Positions 25,182-31,429 of a DNA stretch of 31,429 nucleotides are shown here, piece after piece. The stretch lies in assembly GCA_003453695.1 (NCBI GenBank), contig DMNK01000052.1, positions 6,225 through 37,653 of the forward strand, in the 5' to 3' direction. A program made the position numbers and the translations under genes. Below the pieces are notes generated by a model. It did no database searches and was not told the DNA's origin. It worked only from the letters and a program-made list of their open reading frames with translations. The first letter of the stretch is position 1, and each line of letters opens with the position of its first letter. This DNA is from Acidimicrobiaceae bacterium. Its GTDB lineage: Bacteria; Actinomycetota; Acidimicrobiia; Acidimicrobiales; UBA8190.

Positions 25182-26168
25182 CTACTCCCGCAGGGCGGTG
25201 CCGGTCAGGTTGAGGAACACCGACTCCAGGTCCGCCTCGGAGACCTCGACGCTCGTGAGGGTGGCCCCGGAGCGCTCGGCGGCCTCGACGAGGTCGGGCA
25301 GGACGCTGCGGCCGTCTGCAGCCACCACGTGGACACGGTCGGCGGCGGCGGCTGCCGACTCCACCCCGGTGACGCCGCGCATGCTGGCCGCCAGAGCCTG
25401 AAGGTCACCCGATGCCACCAGATCGATGCGGTCCTTCTCGCCCAGCCGCGAGACGAGCTGGCGCTTCGTCCCCTCTGCGATGAGCCGGCCACGGTCGATG
25501 ATCCCGACCCGGTCGCAGACCCGGTCGGCCTCCTCCATGTAGTGGGTCGTGTAGACGACCGCCATGCCGCTGTCGCCGAGGGCCTGGACCCGTTCGAGGA
25601 TGGCGTGGCGGCTCTGGGGGTCGACGCCGACGGTCGGTTCGTCGAGTACCAGCAGCTTCGGATGATGGAGGAGCCCGGCGGCGATGTTGAGCCGTCGCTT
25701 CATGCCCCCCGAGTAGGCCTCGACCCGGTCCTTGTCCCGGTCCGACAGCCCCGTGAGCTCCAGGGCCTCGGCGATGCGCTCGTCGAGCAGCCCGGCGCGA
25801 AGGCCGTACAGACGGCCGAGGAAGGCCAGGTTCTCCCGGGCGGTGAGATCCGGGTACAGGGCGATGTCCTGGGGGACATAACCGACCAAGGCCCGCACCG
25901 ACAGCTCGGCCAGCGGGCGTCCGCCGATGGTCACCACACCGGCGTCGGCGTCGAGCAGCCCGCACACCATCTTGATCGTCGTCGTCTTCCCGGCGCCGTT
26001 GGGGCCGAGGAGCCCGTAGATCTCACCCGCGTCCACCTGGAAGCCGATCCCGTCGACGGCGGTGCGCTGGGCGAACCGCTTCACGAGCCCGGCACAGGAC
26101 AGGACGGGCCCGGTCGGTTCCGGCGCCACGGCTGTCCTGGGCGCCGCCGCCAACTTGGCAACCGTCAT
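25182..26168 (-). CDS. ABC transporter ATPase of the ABC-2 exporter
   Basis: A 328-residue ATPase with Walker A GPNGAGKT (55-62), Q-loop GYVPQDIALYPDLT, signature YSGGM (152-156), Walker B LLVLDEP (172-178), H-loop TTHYMEEA, and a C-terminal accessory domain ending LESVFLNLTGTALRE. It belongs to the multidrug/DrrA-type group but differs from the ATPase at 3267. The ATG is preceded by GAGGATTGAGG, a good ribosome site. It begins a same-strand run reaching through two permeases, moxR and the DUF58-transglutaminase gene. The 133 bp upstream (26169-26301) should carry its promoter; I see no clear elements. Confidence 0.95.
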   Translation of the reverse strand: MTVAKLAAAPRTAVAPEPTGPVLSCAGLVKRFAQRTAVDGIGFQVDAGEIYGLLGPNGAGKTTTIKMVCGLLDADAGVVTIGGRPLAELSVRALVGYVPQDIALYPDLTARENLAFLGRLYGLRAGLLDERIAEALELTGLSDRDKDRVEAYSGGMKRRLNIAAGLLHHPKLLVLDEPTVGVDPQSRHAILERVQALGDSGMAVVYTTHYMEEADRVCDRVGIIDRGRLIAEGTKRQLVSRLGEKDRIDLVASGDLQALAASMRGVTGVESAAAAADRVHVVAADGRSVLPDLVEAAERSGATLTSVEVSEADLESVFLNLTGTALRE

Positions 26169-26301
26169 GTCCTCAATCCTCGGGGGAGGCGTGTGCTCCG
26201 GCCAGGGCCGAAGGACTCGGGGAATCTCACCCCTGCCCTGTCGGGCGCCGAGCGGGAGCCACCGGGCGGATGTCGAGGGACGGTGCGCCGACGACGGCGG
26301 A

Positions 26302-26745
26302 CTACCACCAGGGCCCGTAGTGCCGTCGCCACCCCCAGCCCCGCCGCGTCACCCGCCAGATGAGGAAGAAGACCACGGCGAAGAGGAACCAGGGGAAGTG
26401 GTAGGGCCACACCGGCACGCTGACCGCCACGGCGAAGAGGAACACGGCGATGAGCAGCAGCCCGACGTGCCCGCGGCGGCGGCGCATCTCCCCCGGCTGG
26501 GTTCCGGCGGGGGTCATGGCCGGCAGGTCGGCGAGGAGCACGGCCAGGTCGCTGCGCGTCTTGGCGGCCATGGCCTTCTGCATCCGCTCGTCGAACTCGG
26601 CTTGGTCGAGCCGGCCTTCGCCGAAGTGCTTGGCCAGGATGTCGGCCACTTCGGCGCGCTCGGAGTCGGAGACGCGCATGTCGGGGCCGGGGACGTTGTA
26701 GCGACGCCCGCCCGGCCATCCCGTCCATGGGGGAATGGTGCTCAT
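26302..26745 (-). CDS. DUF1707 small membrane protein
   Basis: A 147-residue protein. Residues about 20-80 match the DUF1707 domain: MRVSDSERAEVADILAKHFGEGRLDQAEFDERMQ, with the conserved R-x-S-x-x-[DE]R-E start and G-R-L-x-x-x-E-F-D-E-R core, followed by KTRSDLAVLLADLPA. Two membrane helices follow (VGLLLIAVFLFAVAVSVPVW and FPWFLFAVVFFLIWRV) and an Arg/Trp-rich tail. The ATG at 26745 overlaps the stop of the PspC-like gene (ATGA), which decides against a GTG at 26763. DUF1707 proteins are often next to PspC and two-component genes and may sense or modulate envelope stress, but their function is not established. Confidence 0.88.
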   Translation of the reverse strand: MSTIPPWTGWPGGRRYNVPGPDMRVSDSERAEVADILAKHFGEGRLDQAEFDERMQKAMAAKTRSDLAVLLADLPAMTPAGTQPGEMRRRRGHVGLLLIAVFLFAVAVSVPVWPYHFPWFLFAVVFFLIWRVTRRGWGWRRHYGPWW

Positions 26746-26999
26746 CGGTGGGTCGCCAGCCACTGCTCCAGGGCGGAGGTGGGGGCTCCCTCGCTCGGCA
26801 TGAGCAGCCAGCCGGCGAGATAGGCGGGGATGCCGATGCCGCCCACCAGGGTGAGGACGACGAAAGCGATGCGGACGATGGTCACGTCCACACCCAGATA
26901 GTCGGCGATGCCGGCGGCGACCCCGGCGAGGATGCGTCCCCCGCGCGGCCGCCGGAGCACCGTCGTGGGTGTGTCGTTCGGCTCTGGATAGCTGGTCAT
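26742..26999 (-). CDS. PspC-domain membrane protein
   Basis: An 85-residue protein formed almost wholly by a PspC domain: LRRPRGGRILAGVAAGIADY, then LGVDVTIVRIAFVVLTLVGGIGIPAYLAGWLLMP with one or two membrane helices. PspC domains belong to the phage-shock/envelope stress response and act as membrane sensors or toxin-antitoxin-like regulators. GGGGTGA lies 10 bases before the ATG. It diverges from a histidine kinase that carries a PspC domain of its own, and a tandem repeat sits about 45-65 bases upstream, so it is probably a target of that two-component system. Confidence 0.92.
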   Translation of the reverse strand: MTSYPEPNDTPTTVLRRPRGGRILAGVAAGIADYLGVDVTIVRIAFVVLTLVGGIGIPAYLAGWLLMPSEGAPTSALEQWLATHR

Positions 27000-27042
27000 G
27001 TCGTCATCGTCACCCCGCCGACGCTCGAGCCACCATCGGTGA

Positions 27043-27062
27043 CCACCCTGATTCCACCCTGA
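27043..27062. promoter_or_regulatory. Tandem repeat, likely operator of the divergent psp-like promoters
   Basis: CCACCCTGA occurs at 27043-27051 and again at 27054-27062, an 11-base period (one helical turn). It lies between the PspC gene (start 26999, minus) and the histidine kinase (plus). Two identical half-sites on one face suit a dimeric response regulator. That the NarL-type regulator at 28566 binds here is inferred. Confidence 0.5.
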
Positions 27063-27138
27063 GCAGGCCTCGGCCGAGCCGGTGTCGAGGTAGGGACGGG
27101 CCCTGATGCCGGGGTCCGACGGCGGGCGCGATCATTGA

Positions 27139-27393
27139 CGGATAGAACCGTCCACCAGGCCAGAGCCACCGCAGGCGCCGCCCGAGCCCGACCAGGAGCC
27201 CGGGCGCGACCAGGGGGCCGAGCCCGGGCGCCCCCCGTGGGAGCCCTACGCGTCGGCCGCCTACCAGTACTGGTCGCAACGACGCCACCGGGGCTACGAC
27301 TACGGATACCGCTGGACCGGTCCCTTCCCCCACCGGCACTGGGGCGGACGACGCCGGCGCGGCGGCCCCCCTCGCCGGAGCCGTGACGACCGG
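27139..27393 (+). other. Coding extension of the histidine kinase without a normal start codon
   Basis: In frame with the kinase, 85 codons are open from just after a TGA at 27136 to the ATG at 27394. The translation reads like real protein: a Pro/Glu-rich start (EPPQAPPEPDQEPG), an aromatic part (YASAAYQYWSQRR, YDYGYRW) and RRSRDDRMLGGVAGG, which is the canonical beginning of a PspC domain. No ATG, GTG, TTG or CTG occurs in this stretch; ATA at 27142 is the nearest. A TTG at 27135 begins another frame (MTDRT). A small indel near 27140-27165 or a rare start codon would explain this. Confidence 0.6.
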
Positions 27394-28569
27394 ATGCTGG
27401 GCGGGGTGGCCGGGGGTGTGGCCCGCTGGATGGGGATGGATCCCACCCTGGTTCGGTTGGGCTTCGTGCTGGCCGCCATCTTCAGCGGCTTCGGTATCGC
27501 CGTCTACATCGTCATGTGGCTGATCCTCCCCGCCGACGGCGACACCGAGAGCATCGCCAGTCGGGCCGTCCACGACTGGCGCGGCATCGTGCTGGCCCTG
27601 TCGCTCGTCCCTCTCGTCGTGCTCACCGTCGCCCTCGGCACGGCGCTCGGCATCGGCTGGGTGAGCGGTCTGGCCGTGCCGGTGGGCATCGGCGCGGGCG
27701 GGGCCATCCTCTTGTGGCGCAACGTCGGGAGCGACGAGCGCAGGTTGGTGGCGCCCCTCGTGCGCCCGCTCGACCGGCTCGGGCTCACCGGGCGCGGGTC
27801 ATGGCGGACCCTGGTGGTGCGCGCCCTCATCGGCATGGTGCTGGTGGGCGGCGGCGCCTATCTGCTCAGCTCGAACCACGCCACGCTGCGCCCCCTCGAG
27901 GGCGTGGGCCTGGTCGTGGCCGGAGCCGTGGTGGTGTTCGGGCCCTGGTGGCTGCGAGTGGCGCGCGACCTGGTGGACGAGCGCCAAGGACGGGCGCTGG
28001 CCGAAGAGCGCGCCGACATGGCCGCCCGGCTCCACGACTCGGTGCTGCAGACGCTGGCGCTCATCCAACGGCGGTCCGACCAACCCGGTCAGGTGGTGAA
28101 GCTGGCCCGGGCCCAAGAGCGCGAGCTGCGGTCTTGGCTCTTCGACGGCCGGGCGCCGGGCGGGGCCGAAGACGACGACGTGATGTTGTCCCAAGCTGTG
28201 CACCGCATCGAGCGCGAGGTCGAGGACCTGCACGAGGTGGCGGTGGAGGCCGTGGTGGTGGGCGACTGCGGGCTCGACGACGAGCTGCGCTCGTTGGTGG
28301 CCGCCGGCCGCGAGGCCACGGTGAACGCAGCCAAGTGGTCGGGCGCCCCGGTGGTGTCGCTGTTCGTCGAGGTGGAACCGGATGAGGTGTCGATGTTCGT
28401 ACGGGACAAAGGGGCGGGTTTCGACCTCGAGAACGTGGGGTCGGACCGGCGCGGCGTGGCCCAGTCGATCCTGGCCCGCGTGGAGCGCCACGGTGGGAAG
28501 GCCGAGGTGCGCACCGCTCCCGGAGAGGGCACCGAGGTGGGGCTGCACATGCCCCGCCGCAAGCGGTGA
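27394..28569 (+). CDS. PspC-domain sensor histidine kinase
   Basis: A 391-residue (or longer, see 27139-27393) membrane kinase. The N-terminal PspC domain (GGVAGGVARWMGMDPTLVRLG, 3-23, helix 24-45) is followed by helix pairs near 65-110 and 140-185, then the dimerisation helix with phospho-acceptor His213 in AARLHDSVLQTLALI, typical of NarL-linked kinases. The ATP-binding domain shows an N-box (REATVNAAKWS, Asn311), DKGAGFD (338-344) and GEGTEV. The ATG at 27394 cuts into the canonical PspC start, so the true start is probably upstream. The stop overlaps the regulator gene (GTGA). It likely senses membrane state and phosphorylates that regulator. Confidence 0.9.
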   Translation: MLGGVAGGVARWMGMDPTLVRLGFVLAAIFSGFGIAVYIVMWLILPADGDTESIASRAVHDWRGIVLALSLVPLVVLTVALGTALGIGWVSGLAVPVGIGAGGAILLWRNVGSDERRLVAPLVRPLDRLGLTGRGSWRTLVVRALIGMVLVGGGAYLLSSNHATLRPLEGVGLVVAGAVVVFGPWWLRVARDLVDERQGRALAEERADMAARLHDSVLQTLALIQRRSDQPGQVVKLARAQERELRSWLFDGRAPGGAEDDDVMLSQAVHRIEREVEDLHEVAVEAVVVGDCGLDDELRSLVAAGREATVNAAKWSGAPVVSLFVEVEPDEVSMFVRDKGAGFDLENVGSDRRGVAQSILARVERHGGKAEVRTAPGEGTEVGLHMPRRKR

Positions 28570-29219
28570 GCAGGCCCCGGGTCTTCCTCGTCGACGACCA
28601 CGGGTTGTTCCGGGCCGGGGTGCGGGCCGAGCTGGGTGACGCCGTGGAGGTGGTTGGTGAGGCCGACGACGTCGAGCCGGCCGTCGAGCTCATCTCCGAG
28701 CGCCAGCCCGACGTGGTGCTCCTCGACGTGCACCTCCCCGGTGGCGGGGGACAGCGGGTGGTGGAAGCGGTGCGCGAAGCCCACCCGCACGTCCGCTTTC
28801 TCGCCTTGTCGGTGTCGGACGCTCCCGAGGACGTGATCACCGTGATCCGCGCCGGGGCACGCGGTTATGTGACCAAGACCATCTCGGGGCCCGAGTTGGT
28901 CGACGCCGTGATCCGGGTGGCGGCGGGCGACGCCGTCTTCTCTCCCCGCCTGGCCGGCTTCGTCCTCGACGCCTTCGCCGCCGAGCCGGGCCTGGTCGGC
29001 GCTCCTCCCAGCTTCGACCCCGAGCTGGACCAGCTCACCCAGCGCGAACGCGAGGTGCTGCGCCTCATCGCCCGGGGCTATGCCTACAAGGAGGTGGCGT
29101 CCGAGCTCTCCATCTCGGTGAAGACGGTGGAGAGCCACGTGTCGGCCGTGCTGCGCAAGCTGCAGCTCTCGAGCCGGCACCAGCTGACCCGCTGGGCATC
29201 GGAGCGCCGGCTCTTGTAG
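28566..29219 (+). CDS. NarL/LuxR-family response regulator
   Basis: A 217-residue regulator, partner of the preceding kinase (GTGA overlap). Receiver domain: acidic pair Asp10-Asp11, phospho-acceptor Asp54 (VLLDVHLPG), the switch Ser82 and Lys104 (YVTKTI). DNA-binding domain: LTQREREVLRLIARGYAYKEVASELSISVKTVESHV (157-192), the LuxR-type helix-turn-helix. A linker of ~30 residues separates them. It probably acts on the divergent promoter region carrying the CCACCCTGA tandem repeat and so adjusts the PspC/DUF1707 genes and its own operon. Confidence 0.95.
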   Translation: MSRPRVFLVDDHGLFRAGVRAELGDAVEVVGEADDVEPAVELISERQPDVVLLDVHLPGGGGQRVVEAVREAHPHVRFLALSVSDAPEDVITVIRAGARGYVTKTISGPELVDAVIRVAAGDAVFSPRLAGFVLDAFAAEPGLVGAPPSFDPELDQLTQREREVLRLIARGYAYKEVASELSISVKTVESHVSAVLRKLQLSSRHQLTRWASERRLL

Positions 29220-29222
29220 GGC

Positions 29223-29240
29223 GGCGCCCAACACGGTGCC
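29223..29240. terminator. Hairpin between convergent genes
   Basis: GGCGCC-CAACAC-GGTGCC forms a 6-bp stem (one wobble or mismatch depending on strand) filling the 22-bp gap between the ends of the response regulator and the protease gene. Its place suggests a shared bidirectional stop, but there is no T-run. Confidence 0.3.
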
Positions 29241-29241
29241 G

Positions 29242-31429
29242 TCACCGGGCTATGGCGTTCACCTCGGTCGACTTCGCCCCGGTGCCGACGACGTTCACGG
29301 CCGCCACCATGTAGTAGTAGCGGTAGCCGTGCCGGGTGTTGCTGTCGTGGTAGGTGCAGCTCGACGACGTGCAGTTCACCAAGCCGACCGACACGTAGGC
29401 CCTCTCCGACCCGCTCCTCGTGCTCCGGTACAGGGTGTAGGAGGTGATGGGCGAGCCACCGTTGCTGGCCGGCGCGTTCCACGACACGTCCGTGCCCCGT
29501 GAGGTGTCCTCCCGGGCCGAGGGGTTCTGCGGGGCGCTCGGCACGGTGGCGGTGGCGGTGGGCGTCACGGTGTTCGAAGGCGACGAGGACGGCCCGGTGC
29601 CGTCGGCGTTGGTGGCTGTCACCGTGAACGTGTAGCTGTCACCGTTGGTGAGCCCGCTCACGGTGACGGGACTGGACGCGCCATAGGCCACCTGCCCCCC
29701 GTTGGACCCTGTGGTGTCGTCGGCCGTCACCGCGTAGGAGGTGATGGTCGAGCCGCCGTTGTTGGGTGCGGTGAAGCTCACCGTGGCCTGGGCGTTGCCG
29801 GCCTGGGCGCTCACCCCGCTCGGGGCGCCGGGGACCGTCGACGGCACCACCGGGCTCGAGGGTGCCGACGCCGGACCGGTGCCGGCGCTGTTGGTGGCGG
29901 TCACCGTGAACGTGTAGCTGTCGCCGTTGGTGAGCCCGGTGACGGGGATGCCGCTCGACGGGCCGGAGGCGCTCTGGCCTCCCCGTCCGGCGTTGGTGCT
30001 GTCGGCGGCTGTCACCGTGTAGGAGCTGATGGCGGGCTTCCCGGTGTTGTCCGGCGGGGTGAAGCTCACCGTGGCCTGGGCGTTGCCCGCCTGGGCGCTC
30101 ACGCCGGTGGGGGCGCCCGGCAGGTTCGGGTTGGGCGGAGTCGCCGTGAAGGCGCCCAGCCCGTTGGGCGTCCCGAGACCGGTGGGCCCGTTGTAGCCGT
30201 TCAAGAGGGAATAGGCGGCGTTGCACAGGTAGGAGCCGCAGCTTCCGTTCGACCCCGACGTCACCCGGTTGAGCTCGGCGGTGTGGCTGTAGAGCGACGC
30301 AGCTGACCCCGAGGTGCCACCGGCCGGGTTCTGCGCCAGCCCGAAGAACGAGCTCACGATGGGACTGGCCACGCTGGTGCCTCCGTAGACGTACCAGGTC
30401 CCACCTCCGTAGGAGTCGTACACCCACACCCCGGTGCTGGGGTTGGCGACGGCAGAGGTGTCGGCCACGGTGCGGTCGGCGCAACCGCTGTCGGTCTGCC
30501 AGCTGGGCTTGGCCTCGTAGGCACTGCAGCCCGATCCGGCGCCGCTCCACACCGTCTCGGTGGCGTTGCGCGTGCCGGTGTCGGTGGCCTGGTTGAGGGA
30601 CGTGCCGCCGGCGTCGGTGACCGTGGGCGAGGCGGCGGGGAAGCTCACCCCGTAGCCGTTGTCGCCCGAGGCGGCCACCACGGCCACGCCCGGGTGGTCG
30701 TAGTAGGAGGTGGAGTCGGAGACCTCAGTCGGGTACTCGGAACCGCCGTAGCTGTTGGAGACGGCGTTGGCGCCCAGGCTGACGGCCTCGTTCACCGCCG
30801 TGCCCAGGTCGGAGAAGTTGGCGCTCCGGGCTTCGACGAGAAGGATGTGGCAGTTGGGGCAGATGGCGCTCACCATGTCGAGGTCGAGCGAGATCTCGTC
30901 GCCCCAGCTGGTGCTCCCCGACGGGTAGTTGGTCCCCCCGAACTCGTCGACCTTCTTGAAGCAACCGTTGGATGTGGTGCACGTCGGCAGACCGAAGAAC
31001 GACCGGTAGGACGACAGGTCGGACGCGGCGTTGGGGTCGTCATAGGCGTCCACGATGGCGACCGTCTGGCCGGTGCCCGCAGAGGTCGGGTTGGGCGGGG
31101 TCGTCGTGGTGCCCACGAACCACGGGACGTTGTAGGCGGACTCGAGATAGGCCGGGTCGTAGGCGCCGTTGTTGCCCACGGAGGCAGCCGTCCCGGCGTC
31201 GTTGCGCGAGGGCCTTTCGCTGCGCGCCGCCGCGTCGGTGCGTACCCGGGCGAAGCATCGGGCCGTGCCGGCCGACACGGCGTACGAACACACGTTCACG
31301 TCGGTGTTGCCGTCGGGCCCGTGGTGCACCACGTATGCCGGAGGGGGATTGGGCGGGGTCGCCCCGGCGGTGCCCGCCGCTGCCGTGAGCAGTGTCAGCG
31401 CACCGGCTCCGGTCGTCGCCGCCGCGACC
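29242..31429 (-). CDS. Secreted sedolisin (S53) protease with three FN3 domains, 5' end cut
   Basis: The frame is open to the right edge (728 residues visible), and its first residues (VAAATTGAGALTLLTAAAGTAGA) are the end of a signal peptide, so the start lies just outside; the GTG at 31332 is not the start. After a short propeptide-like part comes a sedolisin catalytic domain with Glu178 and Asp182 (WGDEISLDLD), oxyanion Asp256 (SGDNGYG) and nucleophile Ser352 (GGTSVASP), the complete S53 set. Several Cys pairs suggest disulfides. From about residue 435 three fibronectin type III modules follow, the first two nearly identical in parts. The enzyme should act outside the cell, probably at acid pH, on proteins bound through its FN3 tail. 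No large Pro-kumamolisin prodomain is seen. Confidence 0.92.
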   Translation of the reverse strand, partial: VAAATTGAGALTLLTAAAGTAGATPPNPPPAYVVHHGPDGNTDVNVCSYAVSAGTARCFARVRTDAAARSERPSRNDAGTAASVGNNGAYDPAYLESAYNVPWFVGTTTTPPNPTSAGTGQTVAIVDAYDDPNAASDLSSYRSFFGLPTCTTSNGCFKKVDEFGGTNYPSGSTSWGDEISLDLDMVSAICPNCHILLVEARSANFSDLGTAVNEAVSLGANAVSNSYGGSEYPTEVSDSTSYYDHPGVAVVAASGDNGYGVSFPAASPTVTDAGGTSLNQATDTGTRNATETVWSGAGSGCSAYEAKPSWQTDSGCADRTVADTSAVANPSTGVWVYDSYGGGTWYVYGGTSVASPIVSSFFGLAQNPAGGTSGSAASLYSHTAELNRVTSGSNGSCGSYLCNAAYSLLNGYNGPTGLGTPNGLGAFTATPPNPNLPGAPTGVSAQAGNAQATVSFTPPDNTGKPAISSYTVTAADSTNAGRGGQSASGPSSGIPVTGLTNGDSYTFTVTATNSAGTGPASAPSSPVVPSTVPGAPSGVSAQAGNAQATVSFTAPNNGGSTITSYAVTADDTTGSNGGQVAYGASSPVTVSGLTNGDSYTFTVTATNADGTGPSSSPSNTVTPTATATVPSAPQNPSAREDTSRGTDVSWNAPASNGGSPITSYTLYRSTRSGSERAYVSVGLVNCTSSSCTYHDSNTRHGYRYYYMVAAVNVVGTGAKSTEVNAIAR
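29560..30123 (-). repeat. Duplicated FN3 module within the protease gene
   Basis: Two FN3 modules (about 29560-29834 and 29850-30123) share long identical DNA stretches, for example the parts encoding GVSAQAGNAQATVSF and GLTNGDSYTFTVTATN, at an offset of 282-288 bases. This points to a recent in-gene duplication or ongoing gene conversion. The third module (about 29245-29545) is much more different. Confidence 0.7.

Noticed and set aside
27135..27386. TTG-initiated 83-codon frame as an independent small gene
   Set aside because: Composition becomes Arg/Ala/Pro-rich and frame-shadow-like after the first residues, while the overlapping frame reads as the PspC kinase N-terminus. Only its start codon may matter.
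31332..31332. GTG at 31332 as the start of the protease
   Set aside because: The frame stays open to the window edge, and the upstream residues form the end of a signal peptide that a secreted protease needs.
1..31429. Mobile element, prophage or defence island
   Set aside because: No transposase, integrase, phage structural, restriction, toxin or CRISPR gene and no tRNA-flanked direct repeats were seen; gene families and composition look like ordinary chromosome.

Overview
The window reads as chromosomal DNA of a high-GC Gram-positive bacterium of the Actinomycetota. Supporting signs are the strong G/C bias at third codon positions, frequent GTG starts, many 4-base stop/start overlaps (GTGA, ATGA), a class E-like sortase with an LPxTG substrate, a PspC-domain histidine kinase with a NarL-type regulator, and DrrAB-type exporters. 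The gene families would suit an uncultured member of Acidimicrobiia, but that placement is an inference; no rRNA or other taxonomic marker is present. I see no tRNA, rRNA, CRISPR array, insertion sequence, integrase or phage gene.

Layout, left to right. (a) 1-544: 5' part of a secreted protein, minus strand, cut by the left edge. (b) 674-5155: a MarR regulator and an ABC exporter on the minus strand, divergent from an ABC-2 (DrrAB-like) exporter; a 31-bp inverted repeat in the gap is a likely MarR operator. (c) 5197-11555: a plus-strand lipid-catabolism run: acyl-CoA synthetase, SDR, [terminator], small helical protein, acyl-CoA dehydrogenase, APH-like kinase, SDR. The dehydrogenase/kinase pair corresponds to the two halves of ACAD10/ACAD11 and to LvaC/LvaA of the levulinate pathway, which suggests 4-hydroxyacyl-CoA breakdown. 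(d) 11709-13400: a Pro/Gly-repeat surface protein ending in LPFTG plus a sortase. (e) 13521-17823: a phosphate uptake operon in the order pstB-pstS-pstC-pstA, behind a PHO-box-like direct repeat; no phoU. (f) 18012-18701: a winged-helix-like/coiled-coil protein of unknown function. (g) 26168-18650, minus strand: ABC-2 exporter (ATPase and two permeases), a MoxR ATPase, and one very long reading frame joining a DUF58 protein to a TgpA-like membrane transglutaminase. (h) 26302-29219: a DUF1707 protein and a small PspC protein, divergent from a PspC-sensor histidine kinase and NarL-type response regulator, with a tandem 9-bp repeat in the shared promoter region. (i) 29242-31429: a secreted sedolisin (S53) protease with three C-terminal FN3 modules, cut at its 5' end by the right edge.

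The observations most worth a second look are the DUF58-transglutaminase fusion, which has a strong internal ribosome binding site exactly where the second gene would normally start; the lva/ACAD11-like gene set; the histidine kinase whose coding sequence extends about 85 codons upstream without any normal start codon; and the tandem repeat in the psp-like divergent promoter. All functional statements rest on motif reading by eye, without database searches.
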